The notes below the pieces were generated by a model that saw only the letters and a list, made by a program, of their open reading frames with translations, was not told the origin of the DNA and searched no databases. 58,198 nucleotides of DNA from Bradyrhizobium sp. AS23.2 (lineage in GTDB: Bacteria > Pseudomonadota > Alphaproteobacteria > Rhizobiales > Xanthobacteraceae). Made by a program: the position numbers and the translations under genes. Position 1 is the stretch's first letter; the number at the start of each line of letters is the position of its first letter. Shown one piece after another: positions 32,925 to 50,050 of the stretch. The DNA lies in NCBI RefSeq assembly GCF_001908185.1, contig NZ_LGHM01000008.1, positions 1 to 58,198 on the forward strand, written 5' to 3'.

Positions 32925-34873
32925 GCCGCAGCGCCGTGGGGCTGATGGATCTGGTCGTTCCAGAGCTTGCGATAGGTGCCGTTCTTGGCGAGCAGCTCGG
33001 CATGCGAGCCGCGCTCGATCGCCCTGCCCCCTGAAATCACGATGATCTCGTCCATCTCGACCACCGAGGTCAGGCGATGGGTCGACCAGATCATGGTGCG
33101 TCCCTTGGCAACTTTCAGCAGCGTGCGATTGATCGCGGCTTCCGTGGTCTGGTCGAGCGCGGAGGTGGCCTCGTCCAGCAGCAGCAACGACGGATTGCGG
33201 ATGATCGCGCGCGCGATCGCGATGCGCTGGCGCTGGCCGCCCGACAGGGTATCGCCGCGCTCGCCGACCTGCGTGTCGTATCGTTGCGGCAGGCTCATGA
33301 TGTAGCGGTGGATCTCCGCCTTCTTGGCCGCCTCCTCCACCTCCTCGTCGGTCGCGCCCTCCTTGCCGAGCCGGATGTTCTCGCGGATCGACATGTTGAA
33401 CAGCATGTTCTCCTGGAACACCACCGCCATGCTCCGGCGCAGCGAATCCAGCGTCACCTTGCGGACGTCAACGCCATCGATGGTGACGCGGCCTTCGTCG
33501 GGCACGTAGAGCCGCAGGATCAGATTGAGCAGCGTACTCTTGCCGGAGCCGCTGGGGCCGACGATGGCGATGCGCTTGCCGACCTTGAGCCTGAGGCTGA
33601 GATTGTCCAGCACCGGCGTCTGGCTGCCTTCATACTGGAAGGTGACATGGTCGAAGGTGATGTCGTTGGTGATCCGCGGCAGATCGGGCGCGCCGGGGCG
33701 ATCGGCGCCGCGCGTCGGCTCGTCGAGGAGTTCCTGCATGTGGCGGATCGCGGCGGCCGAGGAGATCGACACCGGGATGAAATGCATCACATGAGCGATG
33801 TTGTAGGAGACCTCCCAGAACGCGCTCTCGAAGGTGACGAAGGTGCCGATGGTGATCTGGCCCTTGGTCGCCAGATAGGCGCCGATCGCGAGCACGACGA
33901 GGTGCAGCAACAGAACCGAGATGGTGACGGTCCGCTCCACCATGGTCGACAGGAACCCGGCCGAGGCGATCCTGTTGCGCGTCTCGTCATTGCGGAAGGT
34001 GAAGAAGCCGAACATCTTGCGCTGAAGGCTGAACGCCTTGATCACGGCCTGCGCCGCCACGTTCTCCTGCACCATGCCGAGTAGCGCGCTCTCGTTGAGC
34101 TTCTGCTCGTAATTGGCCTGCACCGCCTTCGGGGTGAGGATGCGCGGGCCGACCAGCGTGATCGGGAACACCAGGAGCGCGACGACGGCGAGCTGCCAGT
34201 TCAGGAACACCATCAGGATGATGCCGGCGATCAATTCCAGGAACGGCAGCGCGGCACTATTGGCGAATGTTTTGACCGAACCTTCGAAGGCCGAGAGGTC
34301 CACCGAGAAGCGCGACAGGATCTCGCCCCGCTTGGTGCGGCCGAAATAGGCCGCCGGCAGGTCCTGGACGTGCTCGAACAGGCGCTTGCGGACGTCGGAG
34401 ATGATGCGGGCCGCGAGCCGCGCGTCCCAGCGCTCGTACCAGACTGCGATGATCGAGGTGAAGATGCCGGCAACCGCCAGCACGCCGAGGATCTTGTAGA
34501 GCGCCTGGAAATCCTCCTCGCCGAGCGCGTCGTCGATCAGGAACTTCAGGCTAAGCGGCATGATGACGTTGAACAGCGTCTCGACGACGACGCCGAACGC
34601 CACGAATGACAGTATCCGCTTGTAGTTGGCCAGGAAGGGTTTGACGAACCCGAGAATGGTCGCGAGCGCGCCGGCGGCCTCGCGCGCGGTAAAGACGACG
34701 AGGTCCTCGTCCTCATCGTCGTCATCGAGCTCCAGCTCGTCATCCTCCTCGTCTTCGTCGTCCTCGTCGTCTTCGAGGTCCGGCTTGGCGGCGGCGGCGA
34801 GCTTGTCGTCGAGCTCAGCCGCCTCTTCCACGGCGAGCTTCTGTTTGTCGGGCGAGAGAGGCTTGGACGCCAT
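32840..34873 (-). CDS. ABC exporter, fused permease-ATPase, with acidic tails
   Basis: A 677-residue half-transporter of the MsbA/multidrug exporter type. Residues 31-58 are nearly all Asp/Glu. The transmembrane domain (about 85-375) is followed by the nucleotide-binding domain: Walker A GPSGSGKST at 439, Q-loop Gln487, signature LSGGQ at 543-547, Walker B LLLLDEAT at 563-570 and H-loop His599. Residues 652-677 are again almost all Asp/Glu. It probably works as a homodimer in the inner membrane; the substrate is unknown. The acidic tails are unusual for the family and may bind cations or a basic partner. The 3' end overlaps the converging monooxygenase gene. Confidence 0.88.
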   Translation of the reverse strand: MASKPLSPDKQKLAVEEAAELDDKLAAAAKPDLEDDEDDEDEEDDELELDDDDEDEDLVVFTAREAAGALATILGFVKPFLANYKRILSFVAFGVVVETLFNVIMPLSLKFLIDDALGEEDFQALYKILGVLAVAGIFTSIIAVWYERWDARLAARIISDVRKRLFEHVQDLPAAYFGRTKRGEILSRFSVDLSAFEGSVKTFANSAALPFLELIAGIILMVFLNWQLAVVALLVFPITLVGPRILTPKAVQANYEQKLNESALLGMVQENVAAQAVIKAFSLQRKMFGFFTFRNDETRNRIASAGFLSTMVERTVTISVLLLHLVVLAIGAYLATKGQITIGTFVTFESAFWEVSYNIAHVMHFIPVSISSAAAIRHMQELLDEPTRGADRPGAPDLPRITNDITFDHVTFQYEGSQTPVLDNLSLRLKVGKRIAIVGPSGSGKSTLLNLILRLYVPDEGRVTIDGVDVRKVTLDSLRRSMAVVFQENMLFNMSIRENIRLGKEGATDEEVEEAAKKAEIHRYIMSLPQRYDTQVGERGDTLSGGQRQRIAIARAIIRNPSLLLLDEATSALDQTTEAAINRTLLKVAKGRTMIWSTHRLTSVVEMDEIIVISGGRAIERGSHAELLAKNGTYRKLWNDQIHQPHGAAAHADDDSDDEDDEDDLDEDDEDEDDEEE

Positions 34874-35005
34874 GATACCAACCGATGCTGACGGCCGGCA
34901 TGACCGCAGAGAAAGCAGGAAATAGCGGCTACCGCTATTGCACCGATTCTATGCGATCATGATGAATTCGGCAAAGCAATTGGCGAATCCGCTGTGATCC
35001 TACTG

Positions 35006-37070
35006 CTAACCGTCGTCCTCGTCCTCGACCTTGTCGAAGAACGAATAGCGCAAGCTGTCGGCGTCGGCGTACCACTGGCCCGGGCCCTTGTTGGCGGCGA
35101 GCGTCGCCTCCCAGAGCGCATCGGTGCAGTCCTTGCGGTGCATCGACAGGTCGAAGCCGTTGCCGAAGAACAGTTCGGACCATTCCCACCAGGTGCCGAG
35201 CTTCTTGACCCCCCCGCAGGAGATCGTAGCGGTCGATCATCACCGAGGCCATGTCCGAGGTGATCGAGCCGAACACGACACCGGTCTTGACCACGCGGTT
35301 GAGCTCACGGATGGCACGGACCACCTGCTTCGGGGAAACATGGCAGAGGCTGGTCTCGAACACGAAGTCGAACGCGCCGTCCTTGAACGGCATGTCGGTG
35401 ATCGAGCCGAGCTTGTTGTACTTCTTCAGCGCCTTCGGCGTCCTGGCGTGGATCGCACGGTTGTTCTCGATACCCCAGGCGTCGATGCCGCGCTCGCGCA
35501 GCGCACCAACCAGCTCGCCGCTGGCCGAGCCCGCGACCAACAGCTTGGCGTCCTTCGCCTTGCCCCAGACGATGCCGATCAGCTTGCTGAGATAATCGGG
35601 ATCGCTGAAATGACGCCACGCCTCGCTATAGGGACCAAGTCCGCGATAGTTCTCGAAATAGTCCCGATCGATCTTGTCGGAGACCGGCTTGCCGTCCTCC
35701 TGCGCGCGCTCGCGGCGCAGTCGCATCATCTCGGTCAGGATGATATCGGTCGCGGCGTCCGAGGAGTCGAGCAGGCCATTCAGTGTCGAATCGAACAGAT
35801 AATCGCCGACCACGACAATGCCGGGATGTTCCTTCGGCTCCGGCCGGTGATTGGTCATGACGTCGCGCACGGGCAAACCGCCCGGCAGCGCATTCACCGA
35901 CGACAGCCAGCGGTGGATCTTGCCTTCCATGAAATGCAAACGCGCATCGCCGAGCGAGGCCGGCAGCGATTTCAGCGCGGCATCAATCAGCTCCTGATCC
36001 GACATATTGGCGAAGGCCAGCGCGTCCGAACCGGGAATGAGCCAGTTCAGCACGCCGTGCTTGCCGACGTCGTGGCGCGCGCCCTCGTTGTAGACGCAGC
36101 AGCCGCCGAAGGCTTCCGACATGAACCAGGCGCCGGGAATCTTGTCGCCCCAGAACGGGGTGTCGAACAGGATCGAGACGCGCAGGTAATGCGCGGGACG
36201 GTCGAAGTAAGAGACGTGCTTGACCATCGACTTGCGGAGCTGCTCGCCTTCCCAGCCGACGGTGGCGAGCCAGGAATGCGGCAGGCAGACCAGCACGAGA
36301 TCGAAGTCGCGCGTCTCCGGCCCCTTCCCGTTCATCATCTTGAGCTGATAGCGGCCGGTCGGCGCCTTGCCGACGGTCAGCACGCGATGATTGAGCTGGA
36401 TGTCGGCATTGACTTCCGACTGCAGGCATTCGATCAGCTGCTCATTGCCGTTCTGGATGGAATAGAGACCGATATAGCCGTCAACATCCATCAGATAGTT
36501 CTTCAGCGCGTTGAGCCCGTTGGTGTTGTGGCTCTCGGTCGCGATGTCGGAGCGCGCCATCACCTTGAAGAAACGCTTTGCCGTTTCGTCCTCGACCTCC
36601 TCGTCGAGCACTTGCTCGGCGGTCTTGTAGGCCCAGGGGTTCTCGTTGTCGTGCGCACCGACGCCTTCGTAATACTCGATCGGCGACATCGCCTCGGTGC
36701 AGCGCTTGCGGAACGCCTCGATCGCAGCCGCGGTCTTGGCGCCGTATTTGCGGCGCATGCCAGGCACGTCGTTGACGAGCTCGCCGCCGAACTGCACCTG
36801 CTCGGCATCCATCGGAATGGTTTGCAGACCGAAATGCTGGATCAGCTCGCGCAGCGGATCGGGGCCGGTCATCGAGTAGTCGTAGATCTCGGCAACGCCG
36901 GCCTCGTACATCGCCGGCGCGGAATCGAATTTGCGGGTGGCGATCTTGCCGCCGAGCCGGTCGGACGCCTCGTAGATGGTGACGCGGCAGAGATCGCCGA
37001 GCTTACGCTTCAGATACCAGGCGCTCATCAGCCCGCCAGGGCCGCCGCCTACGATTGCGAGATCAAGCAT
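35006..37070 (-). pseudogene. FAD-dependent oxidoreductase fused to methyltransferase, frameshifted near the 3' end
   Basis: The first 620 codons read a FAD/NAD(P)-binding amine-oxidase-type oxidoreductase (IVGGGPGGLMSAWYL at 6-20, YEASDRLGGKIATR, GIVVVGDYLFDSTLNGLLDSS at 417-437). A class I SAM-dependent methyltransferase-like part follows (about 505-605, LLVAGSASGELVGAL, FKDGAFDFVFETSLCHV). At a run of seven G (35209-35215) the frame slips. As written it continues in Arg-rich nonsense to a stop at 34935. With six G it would read LLRGVKKLGTWWEWSEL ... RYSFFDKVEDEDDG and stop at 35006, a 687-residue protein. That tail is clearly the true one. Either the gene is inactivated or slippery, or this is a homopolymer error. 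The motif I of the methyltransferase is degenerate, so activity is uncertain. Confidence 0.8.
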
Positions 37071-37206
37071 CAGAGTTCCGTGGTCTCCGGCCCTGCCCCC
37101 GTCACGGGATCCACCGGTCTAAGCTCCCCTAGCAGAAGCGCTTTTGCGCCTGAAGGAAAGATGAACAAAGGTTGATCCCGCACCGCAACAGGCAAACAAA
37201 GCAGCA

Positions 37207-37232
37207 AAAAGGCCGGCTTTCGCCGGCCTTTT
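37207..37232 (-). terminator. intrinsic terminator of rpoC
   Basis: On the minus strand aaaggccggc and gccggccttt form a stem with loop gaaa followed by ttgctgc. It lies about 30 bases after the rpoC stop and separates the polymerase operon from the cassette. Confidence 0.9.
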
Positions 37233-37263
37233 CGTTATCCTCGGTATTCCTACGGATGAACCA

Positions 37264-41463
<4,200 letters not shown>

Positions 41464-41556
41464 CGTCTTCTCCTCGCGTACCGGTCGCCTCCGGCAGCAA
41501 ATTCGAAAATCACTCGAGCGGGGCGCCCTGCCCTCAAGGCCTCGGGAAAGGCGCCG

Positions 41557-41581
41557 ATGCCCGGCCGTGACGGCCGGGCAT
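41557..41581 (-). promoter_or_regulatory. perfect hairpin in the rpoB-rpoC gap
   Basis: An 11-bp perfect stem (atgcccggccg / cggccgggcat) with a three-base loop sits 11 bases after the rpoB stop. There is only a weak T-containing tail (cggcgcctttccc) on the transcribed strand, so it may be an mRNA-stability or processing element or a weak attenuator. Confidence 0.65.
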
Positions 41582-41592
41582 GAAAGGTCGTA

Positions 41593-45711
<4,119 letters not shown>

Positions 45712-46189
45712 CGTGGCCTCTCATTTTCGTCGCCCGCTCTGGGCGCGCCGTCCGGAACGCGGCTGCCACCGCTCCCCGGGTTGAATTTTTCGAACCCGTT
45801 TTGGGGGCCGGAGACTCAGCTTCAGGCGAAAATGTCCTGAATCTGTTCTTCAGACCTTCAAAACGCAAAACGACGCGCGGGGCGCATATGCGCGCCCGCC
45901 CGTCACAACGATCGTCTTCACGGACTGCAAAAGCCCGAAATAGCCTGCTCTCCCAACGGCTTACAGGGAAATCCGGCATCCCCGCCCACCGCGCTTTCGT
46001 GCTGTTGACCCGATATGGGGCGACAATAGTGGAGATTCGAGGGGTAACCCCTCAAATCCCCACACTTTTTCGTGTTCGGCCTGCGGCGGAACGTTCCGTC
46101 GCACGCCTTTTGCATGAGGCCCACCCTTCGACGGGGGACCAAGATCCCAAGTCTCGACCGACCCGAGATCCCGCGCAAGCAAGGCCTGC
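45712..46189. other. rplL-rpoB intergenic region
   Basis: 478 bases with no supported gene. It contains a long hairpin at 46029-46063 and a palindromic gggcgcatatgcgcgccc near 45876-45896. In enterobacteria this gap holds an attenuator and an RNase III processing site that lower rpoBC relative to rplJL; a similar role is plausible here. Confidence 0.6.
46029..46063 (-). promoter_or_regulatory. long hairpin between rplL and rpoB
   Basis: The inner stem gagggg / cccctc with loop taa is extended by gtgg-gatt pairing with aatc-ccac. It starts about 125 bases after the rplL stop and is a candidate processing or attenuation site for rpoBC expression. Confidence 0.55.
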
Positions 46190-46567
46190 TTACTTGAGCT
46201 CGATCTTCGCGCCAGCCTTCTCGAGCTGGGCCTTGATCTTGTCGGCTTCTTCCTTGTTCACGCCTTCCTTCAGCGGCTTCGGAGCACCCTCGACGAGGTC
46301 CTTTGCTTCCTTCAGGCCGAGACCGGTGATGGCGCGGACTTCCTTGATGACCTCGATCTTCTTGTCGCCGGCGCCGGCGAGAACAACCGTGAACTCGGTC
46401 TTCTCTTCCGCCGGAGCGGCGGCAGCGCCACCACCGGCCGGGCCGGCCACGGCGACAGCCGCGGCAGCCGAAACGCCCCACTTCTCTTCGAGGAGCTTCG
46501 CGAGTTCGGCAGCTTCGAGCACGGTGAGGCTCGAGAGGTCGTCAACGATCTTCTGCAAGTCAGCCAT
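46190..46567 (-). CDS. rplL: 50S ribosomal protein L7/L12
   Basis: 125 residues. [28 protein letters not shown], an Ala/Gly/Pro-rich hinge and the C-terminal [41 protein letters not shown] identify the stalk protein that recruits translational GTPases. It follows rplJ after 54 bases and is normally made in excess over L10. Confidence 0.99.
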   Translation of the reverse strand: MADLQKIVDDLSSLTVLEAAELAKLLEEKWGVSAAAAVAVAGPAGGGAAAAPAEEKTEFTVVLAGAGDKKIEVIKEVRAITGLGLKEAKDLVEGAPKPLKEGVNKEEADKIKAQLEKAGAKIELK

Positions 46568-46621
46568 TGTTCAGTTTCCTTACGTGTAAGTCTGGTTCGG
46601 GTTTGAGTTTTGCGAAGGGCG

Positions 46622-47146
46622 TCAGGCCGCTTCGCCCTTTGAGGCATGAGCCTGGATGACGCGCGCGAGCTTGCCCGCGGGCGCATTGGCGAGCTGGGCC
46701 AGCTTGGTCGCCGGGGCCACGATGAGGCCGACGATCTTGCCACGCAGCTCGTCAAGCGACGGCAGCGAGGCAAGCGCCTTCACGCCGTCGACATTCAGGA
46801 CGGTCTTTCCCATCGAGCCGCCGACGATGACGAACTTTTCGTTCGCCTTGGCGAATTCGACGGCGACCTTTGGCGCCGCTACCGGATCGTTCGAAGTGGC
46901 GATCACGGTCGGTCCCTTCAGCATGGGGCCGATGTTAACGACGTCAGTGCCTTCAAGAGCAATTTTGGCGAGACGGTTCTTCGAGACCTTCACCGAGGCG
47001 CCAGCCTGCTTCATCTGCATACGCAGCTTCTGCATCTGGGCAACGGTCAGGCCGGAATATTGAGCAACGATCGCGACGCCCGTGGTCTTGAAGACCCCAT
47101 TGAGCTGTTCGACCGCCTCTTTTTTTTGCCGCTCGTTCCACAGCAA
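46622..47146 (-). CDS. rplJ: 50S ribosomal protein L10, with displaced start frame
   Basis: 174 residues as encoded. From [31 protein letters not shown] on, it is a normal L10, the base of the stalk and, with L12, an autogenous repressor of its own leader in other bacteria. The first residues are odd. A GTG at 47141 would start the usual Bradyrhizobium N-terminus ([14 protein letters not shown]), but a run of eight A (47120-47127 on the minus strand) shifts that frame, which then reads RGGRTAQWG. As written, the in-frame start is the TTG at 47146 ([12 protein letters not shown]), which lies five bases after GGAG and could work. Since L10 is essential, a homopolymer error is the simplest explanation. 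Confidence 0.95.
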   Translation of the reverse strand: MLWNERQKKEAVEQLNGVFKTTGVAIVAQYSGLTVAQMQKLRMQMKQAGASVKVSKNRLAKIALEGTDVVNIGPMLKGPTVIATSNDPVAAPKVAVEFAKANEKFVIVGGSMGKTVLNVDGVKALASLPSLDELRGKIVGLIVAPATKLAQLANAPAGKLARVIQAHASKGEAA

Positions 47147-47754
47147 GCTCTCTCCGGTTGGCGGTCATCGCAAAAAGCGGGACCGCCGGGTTGCACCCAT
47201 CGTCCCGCCCAAACCTGAACCTCCGGGCCAAAACCCATCGGACACGCCGGGCAAGACGACAATTCAAAGCCTGCCCTCCGGGAGCCCTTAAAGCCCACGG
47301 CGTGTCGAGGTCCGAACCAGACCCGTTTCGCGACCACCCCTTAAGGTTGGGCGCGAAGTGAAATCCGGTCTTCACCCGTCTATGCAGGCCGTGCGATTAA
47401 GCCCTTGAGAAATCGAAACTTCCCGCAGGCGCCTGCAGTCTTGGACAGGACAAGGTCAGCCGGCGAACCGCCCGACCCCTGCCCGCACCCACCAACCGAC
47501 GGTTTTTCCTTCCTTTTCGGGCAAATCCTCGCGGACGTCCTGAAAAGGAATGATCTCCTGCCGTGTCGGGTTTTCGGGATGCGTGCACGAACGCGCCAGC
47601 CAAGGCCGGTACGTCCGGAGGCGGTTCTTTAACCGCTTCGGGCCGGCTTGCCAAGAGCAAAATTCACACCAGTTTGCCGGACGCCGCTACTGCCCTATTT
47701 GCGCTCAAAACGGTCCTTTGGGTCCGCAGCACCTCCCTGGTCCCGCCCTCCCGA
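47147..47754. other. rplJL leader and promoter region
   Basis: 608 bases with no supported gene between the AraC gene and rplJ. It contains a perfect 12-base palindrome gcaggcgcctgc (47425-47436) and a small hairpin gcggtt-cttt-aaccgc (47621-47636) downstream of the AraC stop. The last part should be the leader bound by the L10-L12 complex. I find no clear -35/-10 pair. Confidence 0.55.
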
Positions 47755-48735
47755 TCAGCGCTGGCCGAATTGGGTCCCCTGCTCGCGCCGAGGCATACGG
47801 GCTCGGGTTTCACGGGGCGTCTCGCCGTAGCGCGCCTTGTAATGGCGATTGAACCGGGAAATGTCGCTGAACCCGAGATCGAGTGCCAGGTCCGCAATCG
47901 TCCGCCGGGCATGTGCGGGGTCGATGAGCGCCGCACGGCATGCTTCCAGGCGCCGGGACAGGATGGTCTCGGCAAGGCTGAGGCCCGAGCGCGCGAATAG
48001 GTCATAGACGGATCGCGGGGAGATACCAAGATGGCACGCGACGCGCTTCGCATCCAACCCGACATCGGTATTGTTGCGAGCAATGAAGGTTAGCGCCGCC
48101 GCAAGTCGCGCATCGTGGACGCTCTCAGCTCCAAGGTCCGCGGTTGCCTGTTGGGAGAAAGCGAGCGTGAAAAGGTCGCAGGCGATCGAAACGGCCCTTC
48201 CGGCCGATGCTGCGGGTAACGTGGCAGCGCATTGTGCAAGCCCCCCTATGTAGCTCGCGAGCAGGGCTGCCGCTCCGCTGCTTGTGGAAACCGTAACAGG
48301 AACGAGCTCCGGCTCGGCCAGTCGCTGGGCGAACTGCCGCTTGTCGATCTGGATGACGGAAAGCTTGGTGCCCTCGCCCGAAACGGAAAGGTCGAAAGGT
48401 TTACTCACGTCAATAATCACCAGATCTCCTGGCCTTGCCGTGAACGAAACATCTCCATGCGTGCCTTGGCTCAGGCCGCTCTCGACCACCGCCACGCAAT
48501 AAGCGTCATGCACGATATGGGCGATCTCTGCCTTGCTGCGGTACAGGCGCTGACCAGGAAATCGAGCGGTCGCAACATCGGTGCCGCTGGCGTTCGAGAG
48601 CTCCACCCGTGCTACGAATGGGTCCACGCCGGTCGGCTCGGCCTTCATGCCGAGGAAGGCGGAGGCGACGAACTCCTGCCAAAGAGGAAAATTATCGCGA
48701 GCGGCAATCGCCTTGGAGTCGAACAGCACAGGCAT
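47755..48735 (-). CDS. AraC family transcriptional regulator
   Basis: 326 residues. The N-terminal part resembles the AraC-binding-like domain of FeaR and related regulators (VELSNASGTDVATARFPGQRLYRSKAEI, ARPGDLVIIDVSKPFDLSVSG). The C-terminal 100 residues carry two helix-turn-helix motifs (LDAKRVACHLGISPRSVYDLF, IADLALDLGFSDISRFNRHYKARYGETPRE). It should bind DNA in response to an unknown ligand, perhaps an aromatic compound. It is divergent from the OmpA-like gene, which could be a target. It separates rplJL from rplKA. Confidence 0.9.
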   Translation of the reverse strand: MPVLFDSKAIAARDNFPLWQEFVASAFLGMKAEPTGVDPFVARVELSNASGTDVATARFPGQRLYRSKAEIAHIVHDAYCVAVVESGLSQGTHGDVSFTARPGDLVIIDVSKPFDLSVSGEGTKLSVIQIDKRQFAQRLAEPELVPVTVSTSSGAAALLASYIGGLAQCAATLPAASAGRAVSIACDLFTLAFSQQATADLGAESVHDARLAAALTFIARNNTDVGLDAKRVACHLGISPRSVYDLFARSGLSLAETILSRRLEACRAALIDPAHARRTIADLALDLGFSDISRFNRHYKARYGETPRETRARMPRREQGTQFGQR

Positions 48736-49005
48736 GGGGCATCATCGGCCAAAGCCGGCCATGTCTCGCATCCAGGCTCAGCAGTCAAGCGAAGCCTGCA
48801 CCAATTGCCCATCGGCCTGCAGCCAGTGCCGAGACAGCGCGGCCGCGAGCGCCTACGAACCGCCCTTTGCAAGGTCATCGTACCGGACGCAGAGGGCTGA
48901 CACTTTGAAGCATTATGGCCCTCCCAGGTATCCCGCAGGATCTATTGCCGCACGCCTGTTCGTTACGATGCCTCCCCCACACGAAGTAGATGATCAGAGA
49001 TACTA
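48736..49005. other. divergent intergenic region between AraC and OmpA-like genes
   Basis: 270 bases with no supported gene. It probably holds both promoters and any AraC-type operator. I see no obvious direct repeats of the AraC type and no palindromic repeat element. Confidence 0.5.
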
Positions 49006-49908
49006 ATGAGGCATTCGATGCGCATGATACTCACCGGACTGTTCCTGCTTGCTTTGAGCATGCCGTCGTCGGCCGCCTGGAATGAGAAAAATGTGAAGGG
49101 GACAAAGGAGCACTCGATCATCAAGTTCTACCCGCAGGCACGAGTGACGGAATATGACGAGAAAGCTTTTGACAGCGTCGAACTCGTCACCGGAACGCAG
49201 CCTGGCAGTGATGGGGAGCCCGAGGCGAAGACCGAGGTGATCGAAGGCCGCATCGTGCGATATGTCTATGAGCACAAGCCCGGCACCTCCGCCTTCGAGA
49301 TCCTACGCCAGTACGAGGCCGCGCTCGGCAAAGCTGGATTCGTGAAGCTCATCGCGGGACGGGTCGACAAGCTGCCCGCGCATGGCAAGATCGGAGGAGA
49401 GGTCTTCGGCGCATTCCGGCTCGATCGCGACGGGAAGCCTGCCGTCTACACGAACCTCAGCGCCAGTGACCAGGGAGATTGGATAGAATCGACGCTGACG
49501 ATCGCCGAGCCCGATCAGATGGAGCAGAAACTCGACGCGGACGCTGACGGCTTCTACAAGGCACTCAAGGACAAGGGGCGTGTCGCCGTGTACGGGATCA
49601 ACTTCGACACGGGCAAGGCGACGATCCGTCCTGACTCGGAAGCAGTCCTGAGCGAAATCCGAAAGCTGCTGGCCGACCACCCCGATCTGCGGCTGAAGGT
49701 CGAGGGCCACACGGACAATGTGGGAGCGCCTGCGGCAAATCAGAAGCTCTCTGAGGCGAGAGCGGCGGCAGTGGTAGCTTGGCTTGGCCGGCAAGGCATC
49801 AAGCCGGACCGCCTGACCTCGGCGGGCTTCGGCGATGCAAAGCCCATCGTCGACAACACCACCGAAGAGGGACGGGCCAAGAATCGCCGGGTAGAGTTGG
49901 CGCGCTAG
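49006..49908 (+). CDS. OmpA family protein
   Basis: 300 residues. Signal peptide at 1-24 (LTGLFLLALSMPSSAA), a periplasmic domain at 25-185 of a type seen in DUF4892-like proteins (FYPQARVTEYDEKAFDSVEL), and the OmpA C-terminal peptidoglycan-binding domain (INFDTGKATIRPDSEAVL, GHTDNVG with Asp237, NRRVEL with the Arg pair 294-295). It probably links the outer membrane or periplasm to peptidoglycan. A second ATG at 49018 follows GAGG at six bases and is an equally likely start. Confidence 0.88.
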   Translation: MRHSMRMILTGLFLLALSMPSSAAWNEKNVKGTKEHSIIKFYPQARVTEYDEKAFDSVELVTGTQPGSDGEPEAKTEVIEGRIVRYVYEHKPGTSAFEILRQYEAALGKAGFVKLIAGRVDKLPAHGKIGGEVFGAFRLDRDGKPAVYTNLSASDQGDWIESTLTIAEPDQMEQKLDADADGFYKALKDKGRVAVYGINFDTGKATIRPDSEAVLSEIRKLLADHPDLRLKVEGHTDNVGAPAANQKLSEARAAAVVAWLGRQGIKPDRLTSAGFGDAKPIVDNTTEEGRAKNRRVELAR

Positions 49909-49950
49909 ACGTTTGGTCCGAGGGGTTGGATGGTGCGTTCTCAGCGGGCG

Positions 49951-49993
49951 CGCGACCTTGAGCACTAATCCTGGCAAAGCCAGCAAGGTCGCG
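49951..49993. terminator. inverted repeat between convergent OmpA-like and dehydrogenase genes
   Basis: The 10-base arms cgcgaccttg and caaggtcgcg flank a 23-base loop that contains a smaller hairpin (ctggc-aaa-gccag). The two converging genes make a bidirectional terminator likely, but there is no T tract. Confidence 0.5.
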
Positions 49994-50050
49994 TACATAT
50001 CATTCCCGCAAGAGACAAATGCCGCCTGAATTCTTGCGGCCGTCGGCCGG

